DNA of 64,000 nucleotides from Lachnospiraceae bacterium (GCA_910574885.1 CAJTDD010000003.1:186001-250000), one strand, 5' to 3'. Counted from the first letter of the stretch, positions 38,832-49,038 are shown. The notes: a model not told the origin generated them from the letters alone. Translations and numbers: made by a program.

Positions 38832-40928
38832 ATGGAACCTGTGATCGATATTTCAAAAGAGTATGGACTGGTACTGGACGGCGGCGGAGCGCGCGGCGCG
38901 TACCAGATTGGCGCATGGAAGGCTCTCGTGGAAGCGGGAGTGAAGTTCAATGCCGTTGCCGGTACTTCGGTAGGCGCATTGAACGGCGCGTTGATCTGCA
39001 TGGGCGATATTGAGAAGGCTGAGGGAATCTGGCGGGAGATGACGTTTTCGACCGTCATGGACGTAGACGACGAGTGGATGGAACGTCTGTTCCGGAAGCA
39101 GACGACCGTCAAAGAATTCCTGAATGAAGGATGGAAGATGCTGAAAGACGGAGGCGTAGACGTGACGCCGCTGCGCCAATTAATCCATGAGACGGTGGAT
39201 GAGGAGGCGATTCGGCGCTGCGGTAAGGAATTCTGCCTGCTTACATTTTCCCTGTCAGAATTCAAGGAGTTGGATTTGAGTATTGAAGATATCCCGGAGG
39301 GGTTTCTGGAAGATTTCCTGCTGGCCAGCGCCTACCTGATCGGATTTAAAAATGAAAGAATTCAGGGCAAGAAATATATTGACGGGGGCGTGGTGAATAA
39401 TGTACCATTAAATTCACTGGTAAAACGGGGATACGAGGACATTATAGCCGTGCGCATCTATGGCCCTGGGCGGGAGCCGCGGGTACGGATGCCCCAGGAA
39501 AGCGAGAAGTACGAGATTGCCCCAAGGGTAAAGCTTGGGAGTATCATTGAATTCTCGGGCAAACGCAGCCGGCAGAATCTTGTGATTGGCTATTACGATG
39601 CGAAACGGATGCTGTATGGACTGGAAGGAACCATTTACTATTTGGAGCAGACCCATGACGAGGCGTATTTCGACGGGCTACTCACGGATATGCGGGAGAT
39701 TGAAAAGGCAGAGATTGGATTTGTCCTGAAATTACCCCTTGGTTTCAGCAGTAAAGACTTATTTATGGGCATGCTGGAGGCGGCGGCAAAGCTGCTGCAG
39801 ATTCCCAAATACCAGATATACACCGTAGACCAGCTATACGATCTGGTCTGGAAAAAATACGAAGCGTTGAACGATAAGATGAACCTTCCAAGGTTCGTCC
39901 ATATACTAACAGGATTAAGAGAGGGATTGGCGATGAATTTAAAAGGAAGAAGCTTTTTGACGTTAAAGGATTACACGCCGGAGGAGATTACTTATCTGTT
40001 GGATTTGGCGGAGGATTTGAAGGAAAAGAAGAAAAACGGCGTGCCGGTGGACAAGTACAGGGGAATGAATGTTGCCTTGATTTTTGAAAAGACAAGTACC
40101 AGAACCAGATGTTCCTTTGAGGTAGCGGCCCACGACATGGGCATGGGAACGACTTATCTCGACCCAAGCGGCTCCCAGATTGGCAAGAAGGAGAGCATCG
40201 AGGACACGGCAAGGGTTCTTGGCAGGATGTATGACGGAATTGAGTATCGTGGGTTTGGACAGGAGATTGTGGAGGATTTGGCAAAATATGCGGGCGTACC
40301 GGTCTGGAACGGCCTGACTAATGAATACCACCCGACGCAGATGTTGGCGGATCTGCTGACGATCCGCGAGCATTTCGGATATCTGAAAGGAATAAAACTG
40401 GTCTATATGGGGGATGCGAGGTACAATATGGGCAATTCTCTGATGATTGCCTGTGCGAAGATGGGAATGCATTTTGTGGCGTGTACGACGGAAAAATATT
40501 TCCCCAATGAGGAACTGGTGGAGACTTGCCGGGGATATGCAAAAGAAAGCGGGGGAACGATTACGCTGGCTTCGGATGTGACGGAAGGGACAAAGGGTGC
40601 GGATGTCATCTACACGGATGTCTGGGTATCCATGGGCGAGCCGGATGAAGTCTGGGAAGAGCGAATCCGGGAGCTTACCCCTTATAAGGTGACGAAGGAC
40701 GTCATGGCGAATGCGAAGGAAGAGGCGATTTTCCTGCACTGCCTGCCTGCATTCCATGATTTGAAGACGAAGATTGGTAAGGATATTCATGAGCGGTTCG
40801 GCATTGAGGATATGGAAGTGACGGACGAGGTATTCGAGTCAGCGCAGTCGAAGGTATTTGACGAGGCGGAGAACCGGATGCACACGATTAAGGCAGTAAT
40901 GGCTGCAACATTGGGCGAGAGAGCATGA
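38832..40928 (+). CDS. Fused patatin-like phospholipase and ornithine carbamoyltransferase
   Basis: A single open frame of 698 residues without any stop between two enzymes. Residues 1-about 365 are patatin-like: [11 protein letters not shown] (oxyanion hole), GTSVGALNG (catalytic Ser) and IDGGVVNN (catalytic Asp). Residues 368-698 are a complete ornithine carbamoyltransferase (argF/arcB type): [11 protein letters not shown] for carbamoyl phosphate and [10 protein letters not shown] for ornithine. The OTC part begins at an in-frame ATG (39933, [14 protein letters not shown]) with AGAGAGGGA before it, where stand-alone OTCs start. Cells may make both the fusion and free OTC. It ends in an ATGA overlap with birA. 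The start at 38832 follows AAAGAGGTGTGAT. Confidence 0.88.
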   Translation: MEPVIDISKEYGLVLDGGGARGAYQIGAWKALVEAGVKFNAVAGTSVGALNGALICMGDIEKAEGIWREMTFSTVMDVDDEWMERLFRKQTTVKEFLNEGWKMLKDGGVDVTPLRQLIHETVDEEAIRRCGKEFCLLTFSLSEFKELDLSIEDIPEGFLEDFLLASAYLIGFKNERIQGKKYIDGGVVNNVPLNSLVKRGYEDIIAVRIYGPGREPRVRMPQESEKYEIAPRVKLGSIIEFSGKRSRQNLVIGYYDAKRMLYGLEGTIYYLEQTHDEAYFDGLLTDMREIEKAEIGFVLKLPLGFSSKDLFMGMLEAAAKLLQIPKYQIYTVDQLYDLVWKKYEALNDKMNLPRFVHILTGLREGLAMNLKGRSFLTLKDYTPEEITYLLDLAEDLKEKKKNGVPVDKYRGMNVALIFEKTSTRTRCSFEVAAHDMGMGTTYLDPSGSQIGKKESIEDTARVLGRMYDGIEYRGFGQEIVEDLAKYAGVPVWNGLTNEYHPTQMLADLLTIREHFGYLKGIKLVYMGDARYNMGNSLMIACAKMGMHFVACTTEKYFPNEELVETCRGYAKESGGTITLASDVTEGTKGADVIYTDVWVSMGEPDEVWEERIRELTPYKVTKDVMANAKEEAIFLHCLPAFHDLKTKIGKDIHERFGIEDMEVTDEVFESAQSKVFDEAENRMHTIKAVMAATLGERA

Positions 40929-41911
40929 AATCAGAGATTTTGCGTTTGTTAAAGGAGAGTAATGGCTATGTGTCGGGACAGCAGCTTTGTGACGCATTTC
41001 AGGTGTCGCGGACGGCTGTGTGGAAAGTGATTGAGCATTTGAAGAAAGAGGGATATCAGATTGAGGCTGTGCGCAACAAGGGTTATCGTTTGGTGGGCAG
41101 CCCGGATGTGATGTCTAAGGCGGAGATTGAAAGCCTGGTCCGGACAGAGTGGGCGGGCAGGCAGGTGGTCTATTATGAAGAAACGGATTCTACCAATATC
41201 CGCGCCAAGGACGCCGGGGAGAAAGGCGGTGAACACGCCGTACACGGTACGCTTTTCGTGGCGGAACGGCAGATGGCGGGAAAAGGGCGAAGGGGCAGGG
41301 GATGGGAGTCGCCTGCAGGAACCAGCATCTATATGACCATATTGCTGCACCCCAAGTTCCTTCCGGGCAAGGCGCCCCAACTGACGCTTTTGATGGCGGT
41401 GGCCGTGGTAGAGGCGATTCGCAAGGTCACGGGACTTGCCTGCGGGATTAAATGGCCCAACGATGTCATTTACCAGGGAAAGAAACTGTGCGGGATTTTG
41501 ACGGAGATGAGTACAGAGGTCAGTTTTATTAATTATGTCGTCATTGGCGTTGGGATTAATGTGAATCAGGAAACGTTCCCGGAAGAACTGGGGGATAAGG
41601 CAACGTCATTGAAACTGGAGCTGGGCGCAAACGTCCGGCGCGCGGAGCTGATTGCCGCTGTGATGGAGCAGTTTGAGTCTTGTTATGGGACATTTCTTGA
41701 GACGGAAGATTTGTCTGGTGTGAGAAAGAAGTATAACCAGTTGTTGGTAAACCGGAATCAGGATGTGAGGGTCTTAGAGCCGGGGAATGAGTATGAGGCG
41801 CACGCAGTCGGGATTAATGACACAGGAGAGCTGATTGTGCGGACAGAGGGGCAGGAAAGGGCAGTCTATGCCGGAGAAGTGTCCGTGAGAGGGGTATATG
41901 GTTATGTATGA
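40925..41911 (+). CDS. birA: Bifunctional biotin-protein ligase and biotin repressor
   Basis: 328 residues. An N-terminal winged helix ([21 protein letters not shown]) binds the biotin operator. The catalytic domain has GKGRRGRGW (the biotin-AMP loop) and [17 protein letters not shown]. It charges carboxylases with biotin and reports biotin-AMP to the repressor domain. Start overlaps the OTC stop by 4 bases. Confidence 0.95.
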   Translation: MKSEILRLLKESNGYVSGQQLCDAFQVSRTAVWKVIEHLKKEGYQIEAVRNKGYRLVGSPDVMSKAEIESLVRTEWAGRQVVYYEETDSTNIRAKDAGEKGGEHAVHGTLFVAERQMAGKGRRGRGWESPAGTSIYMTILLHPKFLPGKAPQLTLLMAVAVVEAIRKVTGLACGIKWPNDVIYQGKKLCGILTEMSTEVSFINYVVIGVGINVNQETFPEELGDKATSLKLELGANVRRAELIAAVMEQFESCYGTFLETEDLSGVRKKYNQLLVNRNQDVRVLEPGNEYEAHAVGINDTGELIVRTEGQERAVYAGEVSVRGVYGYV

Positions 41912-42227
41912 TGGGAAAGTGGTGCTCTGCGGCGCGAATTCCTATGAGGAGAAATATTATCTGAACCCGGATTTTGAGCAGCTGCCGGGGAGCGTCAAGG
42001 ATGAGCTGAAGATTATGTGCGTACTCTATGTAAATGATGTGGGAGGAATCCTTACATTGGTCTATGAGGAGGACGGGAATCTGTGTTTTGAAGTGACGGC
42101 GGAGGAATTTGACCCCATGTTTGACGAGATTGGGAGCCAGTTGAAGATCAAACAGCTGCAGCGGGAGAAGCAGGATTTGTTAGAGGCTCTGCAGATGTAT
42201 TACAAGGTGTTTTTTCTGGAAGGGTAA
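41904..42227 (+). CDS. DUF6145-like small protein
   Basis: About 107 residues from the ATG at 41904, nine bases after AGAGGGG; an ATG at 41898 is closer to the site than ideal. The acidic protein ([42 protein letters not shown]) has a C-terminal helix. It matches my memory of DUF6145, a Lachnospiraceae family of unknown function; the name is from recall. Located between birA and coaX. Confidence 0.7.
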   Translation: MYDGKVVLCGANSYEEKYYLNPDFEQLPGSVKDELKIMCVLYVNDVGGILTLVYEEDGNLCFEVTAEEFDPMFDEIGSQLKIKQLQREKQDLLEALQMYYKVFFLEG

Positions 42228-42263
42228 GCGGTCGGACGGCTGTAAAGATGAATGGAGGAGAAG

Positions 42264-43052
42264 ATGTTATTAGTCATAGATGTGGGGAATACGAATATTA
42301 CGATGGGAGTGTTCAAAGGGGAGAAGCTGTCGGGTACATTCCGCATGACAACGAAGCTGCCGAGGACGTCTGACGAATATGGGATTACTTTGAAGGAGCT
42401 GATTGAACGGCAGGGAATCCATAGCGGAGATATTGACGCTGTGATTGTTTCGTCCGTTGTGCCGGATATCATGCATTCTCTTGGGAGCGCGCTTATCAAG
42501 TATTTCGGCATCAAGCCAATGGTGGTGTCGGCAGGGATTAAGACAGGCATCCGGATTGTGACGGAAAACCCTAAGCAGGTGGGCGCGGATCGGATTGTGG
42601 ATGCGGTGGCGGCGTATACACTCTATGGAGGTCCGGTCATCGTGATTGACTTCGGGACTGCCACGACTTACGATATCGTGGGCGTGGACGGAACCTTTGA
42701 GGGTGCTGTAATTGCACCGGGTATTCGGATTTCTGCCCATGCCATGACCGAACAGGCGGCAATGCTGCCGGCGATTGAAATCAAAAAGCCTGACTCTATC
42801 ATTGCAAAGGAAACGGTGGCCAGCATGCAGGCGGGACTGGTATATGGGCAGATTGGACAGACGGAATATATTGTGAGGAAGATTAAGGAAGAATCCGGTT
42901 ATGCGGATGCGAAAGTGGTCGCCAGCGGCGGCCTTGGGAAAATGATCGCGGCGGAGACGGATGTGATTGATATCTACGATGCGCAGTTAACGCTAAAGGG
43001 ATTGCGTTTTATTTATGAAAAGAATAAGCGGTATGAAGATAGGAAATGTTGA
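42264..43052 (+). CDS. coaX: Type III pantothenate kinase
   Basis: First step of coenzyme A synthesis. 262 residues from the ATG at 42264 ([16 protein letters not shown]), behind GGAGGAG. The ASKHA-fold signatures are DVGNTN (phosphate), [11 protein letters not shown] and [11 protein letters not shown]. The neighbour birA also serves a cofactor pathway. Confidence 0.95.
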   Translation: MLLVIDVGNTNITMGVFKGEKLSGTFRMTTKLPRTSDEYGITLKELIERQGIHSGDIDAVIVSSVVPDIMHSLGSALIKYFGIKPMVVSAGIKTGIRIVTENPKQVGADRIVDAVAAYTLYGGPVIVIDFGTATTYDIVGVDGTFEGAVIAPGIRISAHAMTEQAAMLPAIEIKKPDSIIAKETVASMQAGLVYGQIGQTEYIVRKIKEESGYADAKVVASGGLGKMIAAETDVIDIYDAQLTLKGLRFIYEKNKRYEDRKC

Positions 43053-43986
43053 ACTTGAAAACCCATACATCCTCGCTCCGATGGCGGGGGTCACGGATCT
43101 GCCGTTCCGGCTTTTGTGCAAGGAGCAGGGGGCAGGTCTTTTATGTATGGAGATGATCAGCGCGAAGGCGTTACAGTATAAGAATAAGAACACGAAGGCG
43201 CTGCTTGCCATCCATCCTGAGGAATATCCCGTGTCGCTGCAGCTATTTGGAGCGGAGCCGGATATTATCAGCGAGATGGCGAAACAGATTGAAGAGCTTC
43301 CCTTCCAGATCCTGGATATCAACATGGGCTGTCCGGTTCCTAAGGTGGTAAGGAATGGGGAGGGTTCTGCGCTGATGAAGGATCCTCAGTTGGTGGGGGA
43401 GATTGTCAGCAAGACTGTGCGGGCAATCCAGAAACCGGTCACTGTGAAGATACGGAAGGGGTTTGACGACGCCCATGTCAATGCTGTAGAGATTGCAAAG
43501 GTAGTGGAAGAGGCGGGTGCGGCGGCAATTGCCGTACATGGAAGGACACGGGAGCAGTATTATTCCGGGAAGGCGGACTGGGAGATTGTCAGGCAGGTGA
43601 AGGAGGCGGTGTCAATTCCCGTGATTGGGAACGGCGATGTGATTTCCGGGGAAACAGCGCTGGCCATGATGCGGCAGACGGGATGCGACGGCGTGATGAT
43701 TGGGCGCGGCGCGCAAGGGAACCCATGGATATTCCGTGAACTTGCAGAATATGACAGGACGGGAGTGAAACCAAAGCGTCCTTGTGCAGAAGAGGTAAAG
43801 GCCGCGATGCTGCGGCATGCAAGACTGCAGATTGAGTTCAAGGGGGATTTTATCGGTATCCGTGAAATGCGTAAGCATGTGGCATGGTATACGAAGGGGA
43901 TGGAAGGCGCGGCGAAGCTTAGGGAGGCGATTAACCGGGTGGAGTCGTATGCGGAATTGGAGAAACTTTTGGATGCCCATATGTGA
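43033..43986 (+). CDS. dusB: tRNA-dihydrouridine synthase DusB
   Basis: Flavin enzyme reducing uridines in tRNA. I prefer the ATG at 43033 ([19 protein letters not shown]) since DusB proteins start there; an in-frame ATG at 43015 adds six residues. Catalytic Cys is in [14 protein letters not shown] motifs [12 protein letters not shown] and GNGDVIS. The start lies inside the end of coaX. Confidence 0.94.
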   Translation: MKIGNVELENPYILAPMAGVTDLPFRLLCKEQGAGLLCMEMISAKALQYKNKNTKALLAIHPEEYPVSLQLFGAEPDIISEMAKQIEELPFQILDINMGCPVPKVVRNGEGSALMKDPQLVGEIVSKTVRAIQKPVTVKIRKGFDDAHVNAVEIAKVVEEAGAAAIAVHGRTREQYYSGKADWEIVRQVKEAVSIPVIGNGDVISGETALAMMRQTGCDGVMIGRGAQGNPWIFRELAEYDRTGVKPKRPCAEEVKAAMLRHARLQIEFKGDFIGIREMRKHVAWYTKGMEGAAKLREAINRVESYAELEKLLDAHM

Positions 43987-44054
43987 CGAGTTGGCCGTAT
44001 GAAAGACAGGGATTGTGCATATACTGTAACGGGCGAATTTCAAGGGCAAAATTA

Positions 44055-44083
44055 TTGACATAACTTTACCATTTGGGTATAAT
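44055..44083 (+). promoter_or_regulatory. greA-lysS promoter
   Basis: A perfect TTGACA, 17 bases and a perfect TATAAT, 92 bases before greA. This is the strongest promoter seen in the window. Confidence 0.85.
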
Positions 44084-44175
44084 AATGAAATTGTGAAAGT
44101 TTCTTTAATCTTTTAAATAACAAATAGATTTTTTTGAAGATAGTGAAGAGAGTAATAGGAAAGGAAGTAAGACAC

Positions 44176-44658
44176 ATGGAAGCAAAGAAGAAATTACTTA
44201 CTTATGCAGGCTTGAAAGCACTGGAGGACGAGCTGGAACATTTGAAAGTCGTAAAGCGGAAAGAGGTTGCCGGCAAGATTAAAGAGGCGAGGGAGCAGGG
44301 AGACTTGTCAGAGAATGCGGAGTATGACGCTGCAAAGGATGAGCAGCGGGATATCGAGGCGCGTATTGAAGAGCTGGAAGGCATCCTGAAAAATGCGGAA
44401 GTCGTAGTTGAGGATGAGGTAGATTTTGATAAGATTAACGTAGGTTGTACGGTAAAGGTCTACGACAAGACATTTGACGAGGAAATGGAGTTCAAACTGG
44501 TCGGTTCTACAGAGGCGAACAGCCTGGAAGGGAAGATTTCCAACGAGTCTCCGGTCGGACAGGCGCTTATTGGCTGTAAAGTTGGCGACCAGGTACAGGT
44601 GGAGACTCAGGCTGGGGTTATGGAATATGAGGTATTGCATATCAGCCGGTCATTGTAG
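44176..44658 (+). CDS. greA: Transcription elongation factor GreA
   Basis: 160 residues, the normal GreA length, from the ATG at 44176 behind AGGAAAGGAAG. The N-terminal coiled coil has the acidic tip GDLSENAEYDAAKD, which stimulates RNA cleavage in backtracked polymerase. The C-terminal FKBP-like domain ends in VEYEVLHI-type strands. Followed after 57 bases by lysS. Confidence 0.96.
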   Translation: MEAKKKLLTYAGLKALEDELEHLKVVKRKEVAGKIKEAREQGDLSENAEYDAAKDEQRDIEARIEELEGILKNAEVVVEDEVDFDKINVGCTVKVYDKTFDEEMEFKLVGSTEANSLEGKISNESPVGQALIGCKVGDQVQVETQAGVMEYEVLHISRSL

Positions 44659-44715
44659 AAGGAATTGTGTGGAGAAACTGATACAGTTCCTTGCAAAAGG
44701 AAAGGAGAGGAAAAC

Positions 44716-46647
44716 GTGGCAAAGCAGCAGGAGAAAGTACAGGATCAGGACATTAACCAGTTAAGGAAGGTCCGCCGTGAGAAACTGGCAGATTTACAAA
44801 GCAACGGGAAAAATCCGTTTGAGATTACAAAGTTTGACGTGACATGCCATGCCATGGATATTAAAGAGCATTTTGAGGAACTGGAAGGGGCGCAGGTCAC
44901 GCTGGCAGGGCGTATTATGCAGAAGCGTGTCATGGGAAAGGCTTCTTTCTGTAATGTTCTCGACCAGAGCGGGGATATCCAGTCTTATGTGGCCAGGGAC
45001 AGCATTGGCGAGGAGGCATACAAGGATTTCAAGAAGATGGATATCGGAGATATCGTCGGCGTGGAGGGAGAAGTGTTCAAGACAAAGACGGGTGAGATTT
45101 CCGTCCATGCTTCTTCTGTAAAATTATTATCCAAGAGCCTTCAGATTTTGCCGGAGAAGTTCCATGGCCTGACGAATACGGATATGCGTTACCGTCAGAG
45201 ATATGTGGATTTAATTATGAACCCGGAGGTAAGGGATACATTCATCAAGCGTTCTAAGATTATCAGCGCTATCCGGAGACATCTGGATGAGCAAGGGTTC
45301 CTTGAGGTGGAGACTCCGATGCTGGTGAGCAATGCGGGCGGCGCGGCGGCAAGACCTTTTGAGACTCATTTCAATGCATTGAATGAGGATTTTAAGCTGC
45401 GTATTTCTCTGGAGCTGTATCTGAAGCGTCTGATTGTAGGCGGACTGGAACGAGTGTATGAGATTGGACGTGTGTTCCGGAATGAGGGGCTGGATACCAG
45501 GCATAATCCGGAGTTTACACTGATGGAGCTGTATCAGGCGTATACGGATTATAATGGGATGATGGATCTGACGGAGGATCTGTACCGCCATGTGGCGCAG
45601 GAGGTTCTTGGGACGGCTGTGATTGCTTATAATGGCGTAGAGATGGATCTTGGCAAGCCGTTCGTGCGGATTACGATGGTGGATGCCGTGAAGAAATATA
45701 CAGGCGTTGACTGGAATGAGGTGAAGACTCTTGAGCAGGCGAGGGAGCTTGCGAAGGAGCATCATGTGGAGTTTGAGGACAGGCATAAGAAGGGCGATAT
45801 TCTGAGCTTGTTCTTTGAGGAGTTTGTTGAGGAGCATTTGATTCAGCCTACGTTCGTGATGGATCACCCGATTGAGATTTCCCCGCTTACGAAGAAGAAG
45901 CCGGAGAAGCCGGAATATGTGGAGCGGTTCGAATTGTTCATGAATGGCTGGGAGATGGCGAATGCGTATTCTGAGCTGAATGACCCGATTGACCAGCGGG
46001 AGCGTTTCAAGGCGCAGGAGGAATTGCTGGCGCAGGGAGATGAAGAGGCGAATACGACGGATGAAGATTTCCTGAATGCCCTGGAGATTGGTATGCCTCC
46101 GACTGGGGGGATTGGATTCGGGATTGACAGGATGTGTATGCTGCTGACGGATTCAGCGGCGATTCGGGATGTTTTGCTATTCCCGACAATGAAGTCACTC
46201 GGTGGTTCTGAGGTTAAGAAAGGTCAAGAGAAAACAACGGAGAAGGCGGTTGAAGCTGTGAAGGAAGCGATTGATTTCTCCAAGGTGGAAATCGAGCCGC
46301 TGTTCTCGGATTGCGTGGATTTCGAGACGTTCAGTAAGTCGGATTTCAGGGCTGTGAAGGTGAAAGAGTGCGCTGCGGTTCCAAAGAGTAAGAAACTTTT
46401 ACAGTTTACGCTGGACGACGGGACAGATACGGAACGTACGATTTTAAGCGGTATTCACGCATATTACGAGCCGGAGGAATTGATTGGAAAGACGCTGATT
46501 GCCATTACAAACCTTCCGCCGAGAGCCATGATGGGGATTGATTCCTGCGGTATGCTTATCAGTGCGGTTCACCAGGAGGAAGGGGAAGAAAGGCTTCATC
46601 TTTTGATGGTAGACGACCATATTCCTGCGGGGGCGAAGCTGTATTAA
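44716..46647 (+). CDS. lysS: Lysyl-tRNA synthetase with C-terminal tRNA-binding domain
   Basis: Class II LysRS of 643 residues. The start is a GTG at 44716 ([14 protein letters not shown]), 6 bases after AAAGGAGAGG. An OB-fold anticodon domain comes first, then the class II core with motif 2 [17 protein letters not shown] and motif 3 GIGFGIDRM. From about residue 520 a second domain follows ([39 protein letters not shown]), the EMAPII/Trbp111-type tRNA-binding fold usually found on MetRS. Confidence 0.95.
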   Translation: MAKQQEKVQDQDINQLRKVRREKLADLQSNGKNPFEITKFDVTCHAMDIKEHFEELEGAQVTLAGRIMQKRVMGKASFCNVLDQSGDIQSYVARDSIGEEAYKDFKKMDIGDIVGVEGEVFKTKTGEISVHASSVKLLSKSLQILPEKFHGLTNTDMRYRQRYVDLIMNPEVRDTFIKRSKIISAIRRHLDEQGFLEVETPMLVSNAGGAAARPFETHFNALNEDFKLRISLELYLKRLIVGGLERVYEIGRVFRNEGLDTRHNPEFTLMELYQAYTDYNGMMDLTEDLYRHVAQEVLGTAVIAYNGVEMDLGKPFVRITMVDAVKKYTGVDWNEVKTLEQARELAKEHHVEFEDRHKKGDILSLFFEEFVEEHLIQPTFVMDHPIEISPLTKKKPEKPEYVERFELFMNGWEMANAYSELNDPIDQRERFKAQEELLAQGDEEANTTDEDFLNALEIGMPPTGGIGFGIDRMCMLLTDSAAIRDVLLFPTMKSLGGSEVKKGQEKTTEKAVEAVKEAIDFSKVEIEPLFSDCVDFETFSKSDFRAVKVKECAAVPKSKKLLQFTLDDGTDTERTILSGIHAYYEPEELIGKTLIAITNLPPRAMMGIDSCGMLISAVHQEEGEERLHLLMVDDHIPAGAKLY

Positions 46648-46674
46648 GGCGGAGAGTAGGATAAAAAACATCAA

Positions 46675-46718
46675 GGGGTTTCGACCCCCGATTTACATCT
46701 TTACATCAAACTTACATC
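46675..46718. other. UUCG hairpin and triple TTACATC repeat after lysS
   Basis: A five-pair GGGGT/ACCCC stem with a TTCG loop (46675-46688) lies 27 bases after the lysS stop and may end its transcript. Directly next come three copies of TTTACATC or CTTACATC (46692, 46700, 46711). The remaining gap to 47022 holds one copy of a 63-bp repeat, a TATAAT (46948-46953) and nothing else I can name. Confidence 0.5.
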
Positions 46719-46780
46719 ATTCGATGCAGAAAGTTGTGCAGAGGCAGAAAAATCGTACATTTCGTACAGAAATGCGGGGG

Positions 46781-46843
46781 TTTGAAAAAGAAATATGGAT
46801 TACGGAAAGGCTTTAAGAGAAAAGAAACTCTTAGAGCTTTTTT
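46781..46843 (+). repeat. 63-bp direct repeat, copy 1 (contains terminator hairpin)
   Basis: The copy begins TTTGAAAAAGAAATA and holds a stem GCTTTAAGAG with CTCTTAGAGC followed by six T's. It nearly matches copy 2 at 47487-47551. The two flank the MNT/HEPN pair. Confidence 0.8.
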
Positions 46844-47022
46844 GGGTCTGGGGGAAGAAAAGAAGATTTAAGGTAACTATGAAGCCGGAGGCTGATTGTT
46901 ACAATTCAAGAGTATATCAGGGGGTTTTCTTTTGAATAGGGCTACGATATAATAAAGTAGAAGCGGAACCCTCTTTGGCAAAATTAAAATGGTGTCATCA
47001 TTAACAGAAAGGTCAATGAGTT

Positions 47023-47364
47023 ATGTGTACAAGAAATGAGTTAGAAACGATTTTGCAGACGATGGTGAAAGTGTATCGTGCGGTATATGGACAACAGATT
47101 ATAAAAATTGTTCTTTATGGTTCTTATGCGCGTGGTGATTATCAGAAAGATTCAGATATAGACATAGCGGCAATTGTACAGGGAGAGAGGACTGCGCTGC
47201 AGGAAGGATTAAGGCAGGTATGGGATATGTCTTCTGATTTGGAACTGGAATATGGGACGATTATCTCTCCTACAGTAATTCCTTATGAGGAGTTTGAGAA
47301 GTACAAAAATGATTTGCCTTATTACAGAAATATACAGAGTGAAGGGGTGGATATCGTTGCCTGA
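47023..47364 (+). CDS. MNT-type nucleotidyltransferase (antitoxin-like)
   Basis: A 113-residue minimal nucleotidyltransferase with GSYARGDYQKDSDID, i.e. the GSxxRG and DxD active-site motif. Such proteins pair with HEPN RNases as antitoxins, in several cases by adding nucleotides to the HEPN protein. It overlaps the HEPN reading frame by 8 bases. The partner here is truncated, so the antitoxin is an orphan. GAAAGG precedes the ATG. Confidence 0.85.
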   Translation: MCTRNELETILQTMVKVYRAVYGQQIIKIVLYGSYARGDYQKDSDIDIAAIVQGERTALQEGLRQVWDMSSDLELEYGTIISPTVIPYEEFEKYKNDLPYYRNIQSEGVDIVA

Positions 47365-47491
47365 TGTAAGAGTAGATTTAATGAAATATCGGCTGAAGAT
47401 GGCGAAAGAGAGGCTGCATTCATCGAAGGTTCTGTTGGATGCGGGCAGTTATAAAGATTCTATCGGGCGTTCTTATTATGCAATGTTTTGA
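47357..47491 (+). pseudogene. HEPN toxin gene truncated before its catalytic His
   Basis: From a TTG at 47357, the frame encodes PDVRVDLMKYRLKMAKERL, then SSKVLLDAG, then SYKDSIGRSYYAMF and a stop. This is the first half of a HEPN domain. The RNase motif R-x4-6-H would read RSYYAMFH, but the frame ends right after F, exactly where repeat copy 2 starts. The RNase active site and the C-terminal helices are lost. Confidence 0.8.
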
Positions 47492-47551
47492 AAAAGAAAT
47501 ACAGATTACGGGAAAGGCTTTAAGAGAAAATAAACTCTTAGAGCCTTTTTT
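47487..47551 (+). repeat. 63-bp direct repeat, copy 2, breaks the HEPN gene
   Basis: Nearly identical to 46781-46843, with one inserted base and a few substitutions, including the terminator-like hairpin and T-tract. Its first bases provide the stop of the HEPN fragment. Confidence 0.8.
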
Positions 47552-47600
47552 CATTTGGGGATAGATACGGCAGGTCGCAGACTATTCTCCATATCAGAGA

Positions 47601-47621
47601 TTTTCTATACTGTATAGAAAA
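47601..47621. promoter_or_regulatory. Perfect 21-bp palindrome before the zinc-ribbon gene
   Basis: TTTTCTATAC and GTATAGAAAA flank a single central T. It lies 5 bases before AAGGAGG of the next gene, so it could be an operator overlapping the promoter/leader or a small hairpin hiding the ribosome binding site. Confidence 0.6.
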
Positions 47622-47637
47622 TACAAGGAGGTTTGAT

Positions 47638-49038
47638 ATGAAAAATAGTTTGGCAGACATACACCCAGAACTTGTACAGGAATGGTCGGACAGTAACCTG
47701 CCGCTGACTCCCGATACCGTCACCTATGGCTCAAATAAACAAGTATGGTGGAAAGGGGCTTGCGGGCATGAATGGCAAGCCAGTGTGAAAAGCCGATCTT
47801 CTGGCGAGAATTGCCCTATCTGTGCAGGAAAAAGGATCGTTAAGGGGATTAACGATTTAGAAACGCTAGAATCGGAACTTGCATTAGAGTGGTCAGAGAA
47901 AAATAAAAACATAAAGCCATCTATGGTTGGCATAGGCTCCCAGAAAAAAGTGATATGGAAAGGTAAATGCGGGCATGAGTGGCAAGCCAGTGTGAAAAAT
48001 CGGGTGCATGGCAGCGGCTGTCCGTACTGTTCCCATAATCTTGTGCTGGAAGGGTTCAATGACCTTGCTTCTCAGCTTCCGCAGGTAGCCGCCGAATGGT
48101 CAGATAAAAATGAGCCGTTGCGCCCAACGATGGTGACAGCCTATACGAACCGCAAAGTGTGGTGGAAGTGCAAAGAAGGTCATGAGTGGAATACACAGGT
48201 TTCGACCCGTTCATACGGAAGTAACTGCCCGTATTGCAGCGGAGAGATACTTCTTAGGGGATTTAATGATTTCGAGACAAGACAGCCGCAGCTTGCCGAG
48301 GAATGGTCACAACGAAATCTGCCTTTGACCCCAGACATGATAAATGAGAAATCCAGGAAAAATGTCTGGTGGAAATGCAGAAAATGCGGATATGAATGGA
48401 AAGCCGTCGTCCATTCAAGGGTAAAAGGGGCAAAATGTCCCGTATGCGCAGACAGGGCGGTACTCTCTGGATATAATGATTTGGCGGCGACTGACCCGCA
48501 CCTGCTTGGAGATTGGGACTACGAAAAGAATACAGACATATTGCCAGAGGATATTTCAAGAAATTCCATGCGTAAAGTCTGGTGGAGATGCCCGCTTGGA
48601 CATTCCTGGAAAGGGAAGGTGTCAGAACGAGCGGTAGACGGAAAAGGATGCAGGGAATGTGAAAAAGAATATCAAAGTGTATTCCCGCAATTAGCAGTCG
48701 GATTTTATGCGGCGAAAAAAGGGATGAAAGTTTTGTTTGACTCGAATACAGTCCTTGGAATCCCGCTTGAAATCTATATACCCGAAGAAAAAGTTGCGGT
48801 TGAATCTTTTGAAGGTTCAAAGGAAATGGAGAGTGTAAAGAGGTATATCTGCAAACAGAAGGGGATCAGGCTGGCTAAGATCCCCTATCATACAAAGGAT
48901 AGTGAAACAGAGTTTGCATACAAAATAAAAAGGCTGTTTCAAAGCATACATATTTTTATATCCTCGGATGTGGAAGAAGATGTAGTAACGATAAGGAAGC
49001 ATTTTTATAAATGGAGAGAGAAGCAAATAAAAGAATAG
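47638..49038 (+). CDS. Zinc-ribbon repeat protein with Vsr-like nuclease tail
   Basis: A 466-residue protein with a strong ribosome binding site, ACAAGGAGG. Five repeats of about 65-70 residues carry W-x-W-K-x2-C-G-H-E-W ... C-P-x-C (for example WWKGACGHEWQASV then CPICAGK). Each looks like a treble-clef/zinc ribbon, as in DUF4379-type proteins. The last 120 residues (KVLFDSNTVLGIPLEIYIP, EEKVAVESFEGS, KGIRLAKIPY) resemble the Vsr/MutH-like restriction fold, where E-x-D-I-Y-I-P...K.A.E...G is usual. That suggests a DNA-cutting or nucleic-acid defence role, unproven. The usual Asp of the ELDIYIP motif is Glu here. Confidence 0.78.
   Translation: MKNSLADIHPELVQEWSDSNLPLTPDTVTYGSNKQVWWKGACGHEWQASVKSRSSGENCPICAGKRIVKGINDLETLESELALEWSEKNKNIKPSMVGIGSQKKVIWKGKCGHEWQASVKNRVHGSGCPYCSHNLVLEGFNDLASQLPQVAAEWSDKNEPLRPTMVTAYTNRKVWWKCKEGHEWNTQVSTRSYGSNCPYCSGEILLRGFNDFETRQPQLAEEWSQRNLPLTPDMINEKSRKNVWWKCRKCGYEWKAVVHSRVKGAKCPVCADRAVLSGYNDLAATDPHLLGDWDYEKNTDILPEDISRNSMRKVWWRCPLGHSWKGKVSERAVDGKGCRECEKEYQSVFPQLAVGFYAAKKGMKVLFDSNTVLGIPLEIYIPEEKVAVESFEGSKEMESVKRYICKQKGIRLAKIPYHTKDSETEFAYKIKRLFQSIHIFISSDVEEDVVTIRKHFYKWREKQIKE

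Noticed and set aside
46648..47022. Attachment site (attL) of the conjugative element right after lysS
   Set aside because: The TTACATC repeats look attractive, but without the right end or integrase in the window a core sequence cannot be paired, and the MNT and zinc-ribbon genes lie between here and parA.
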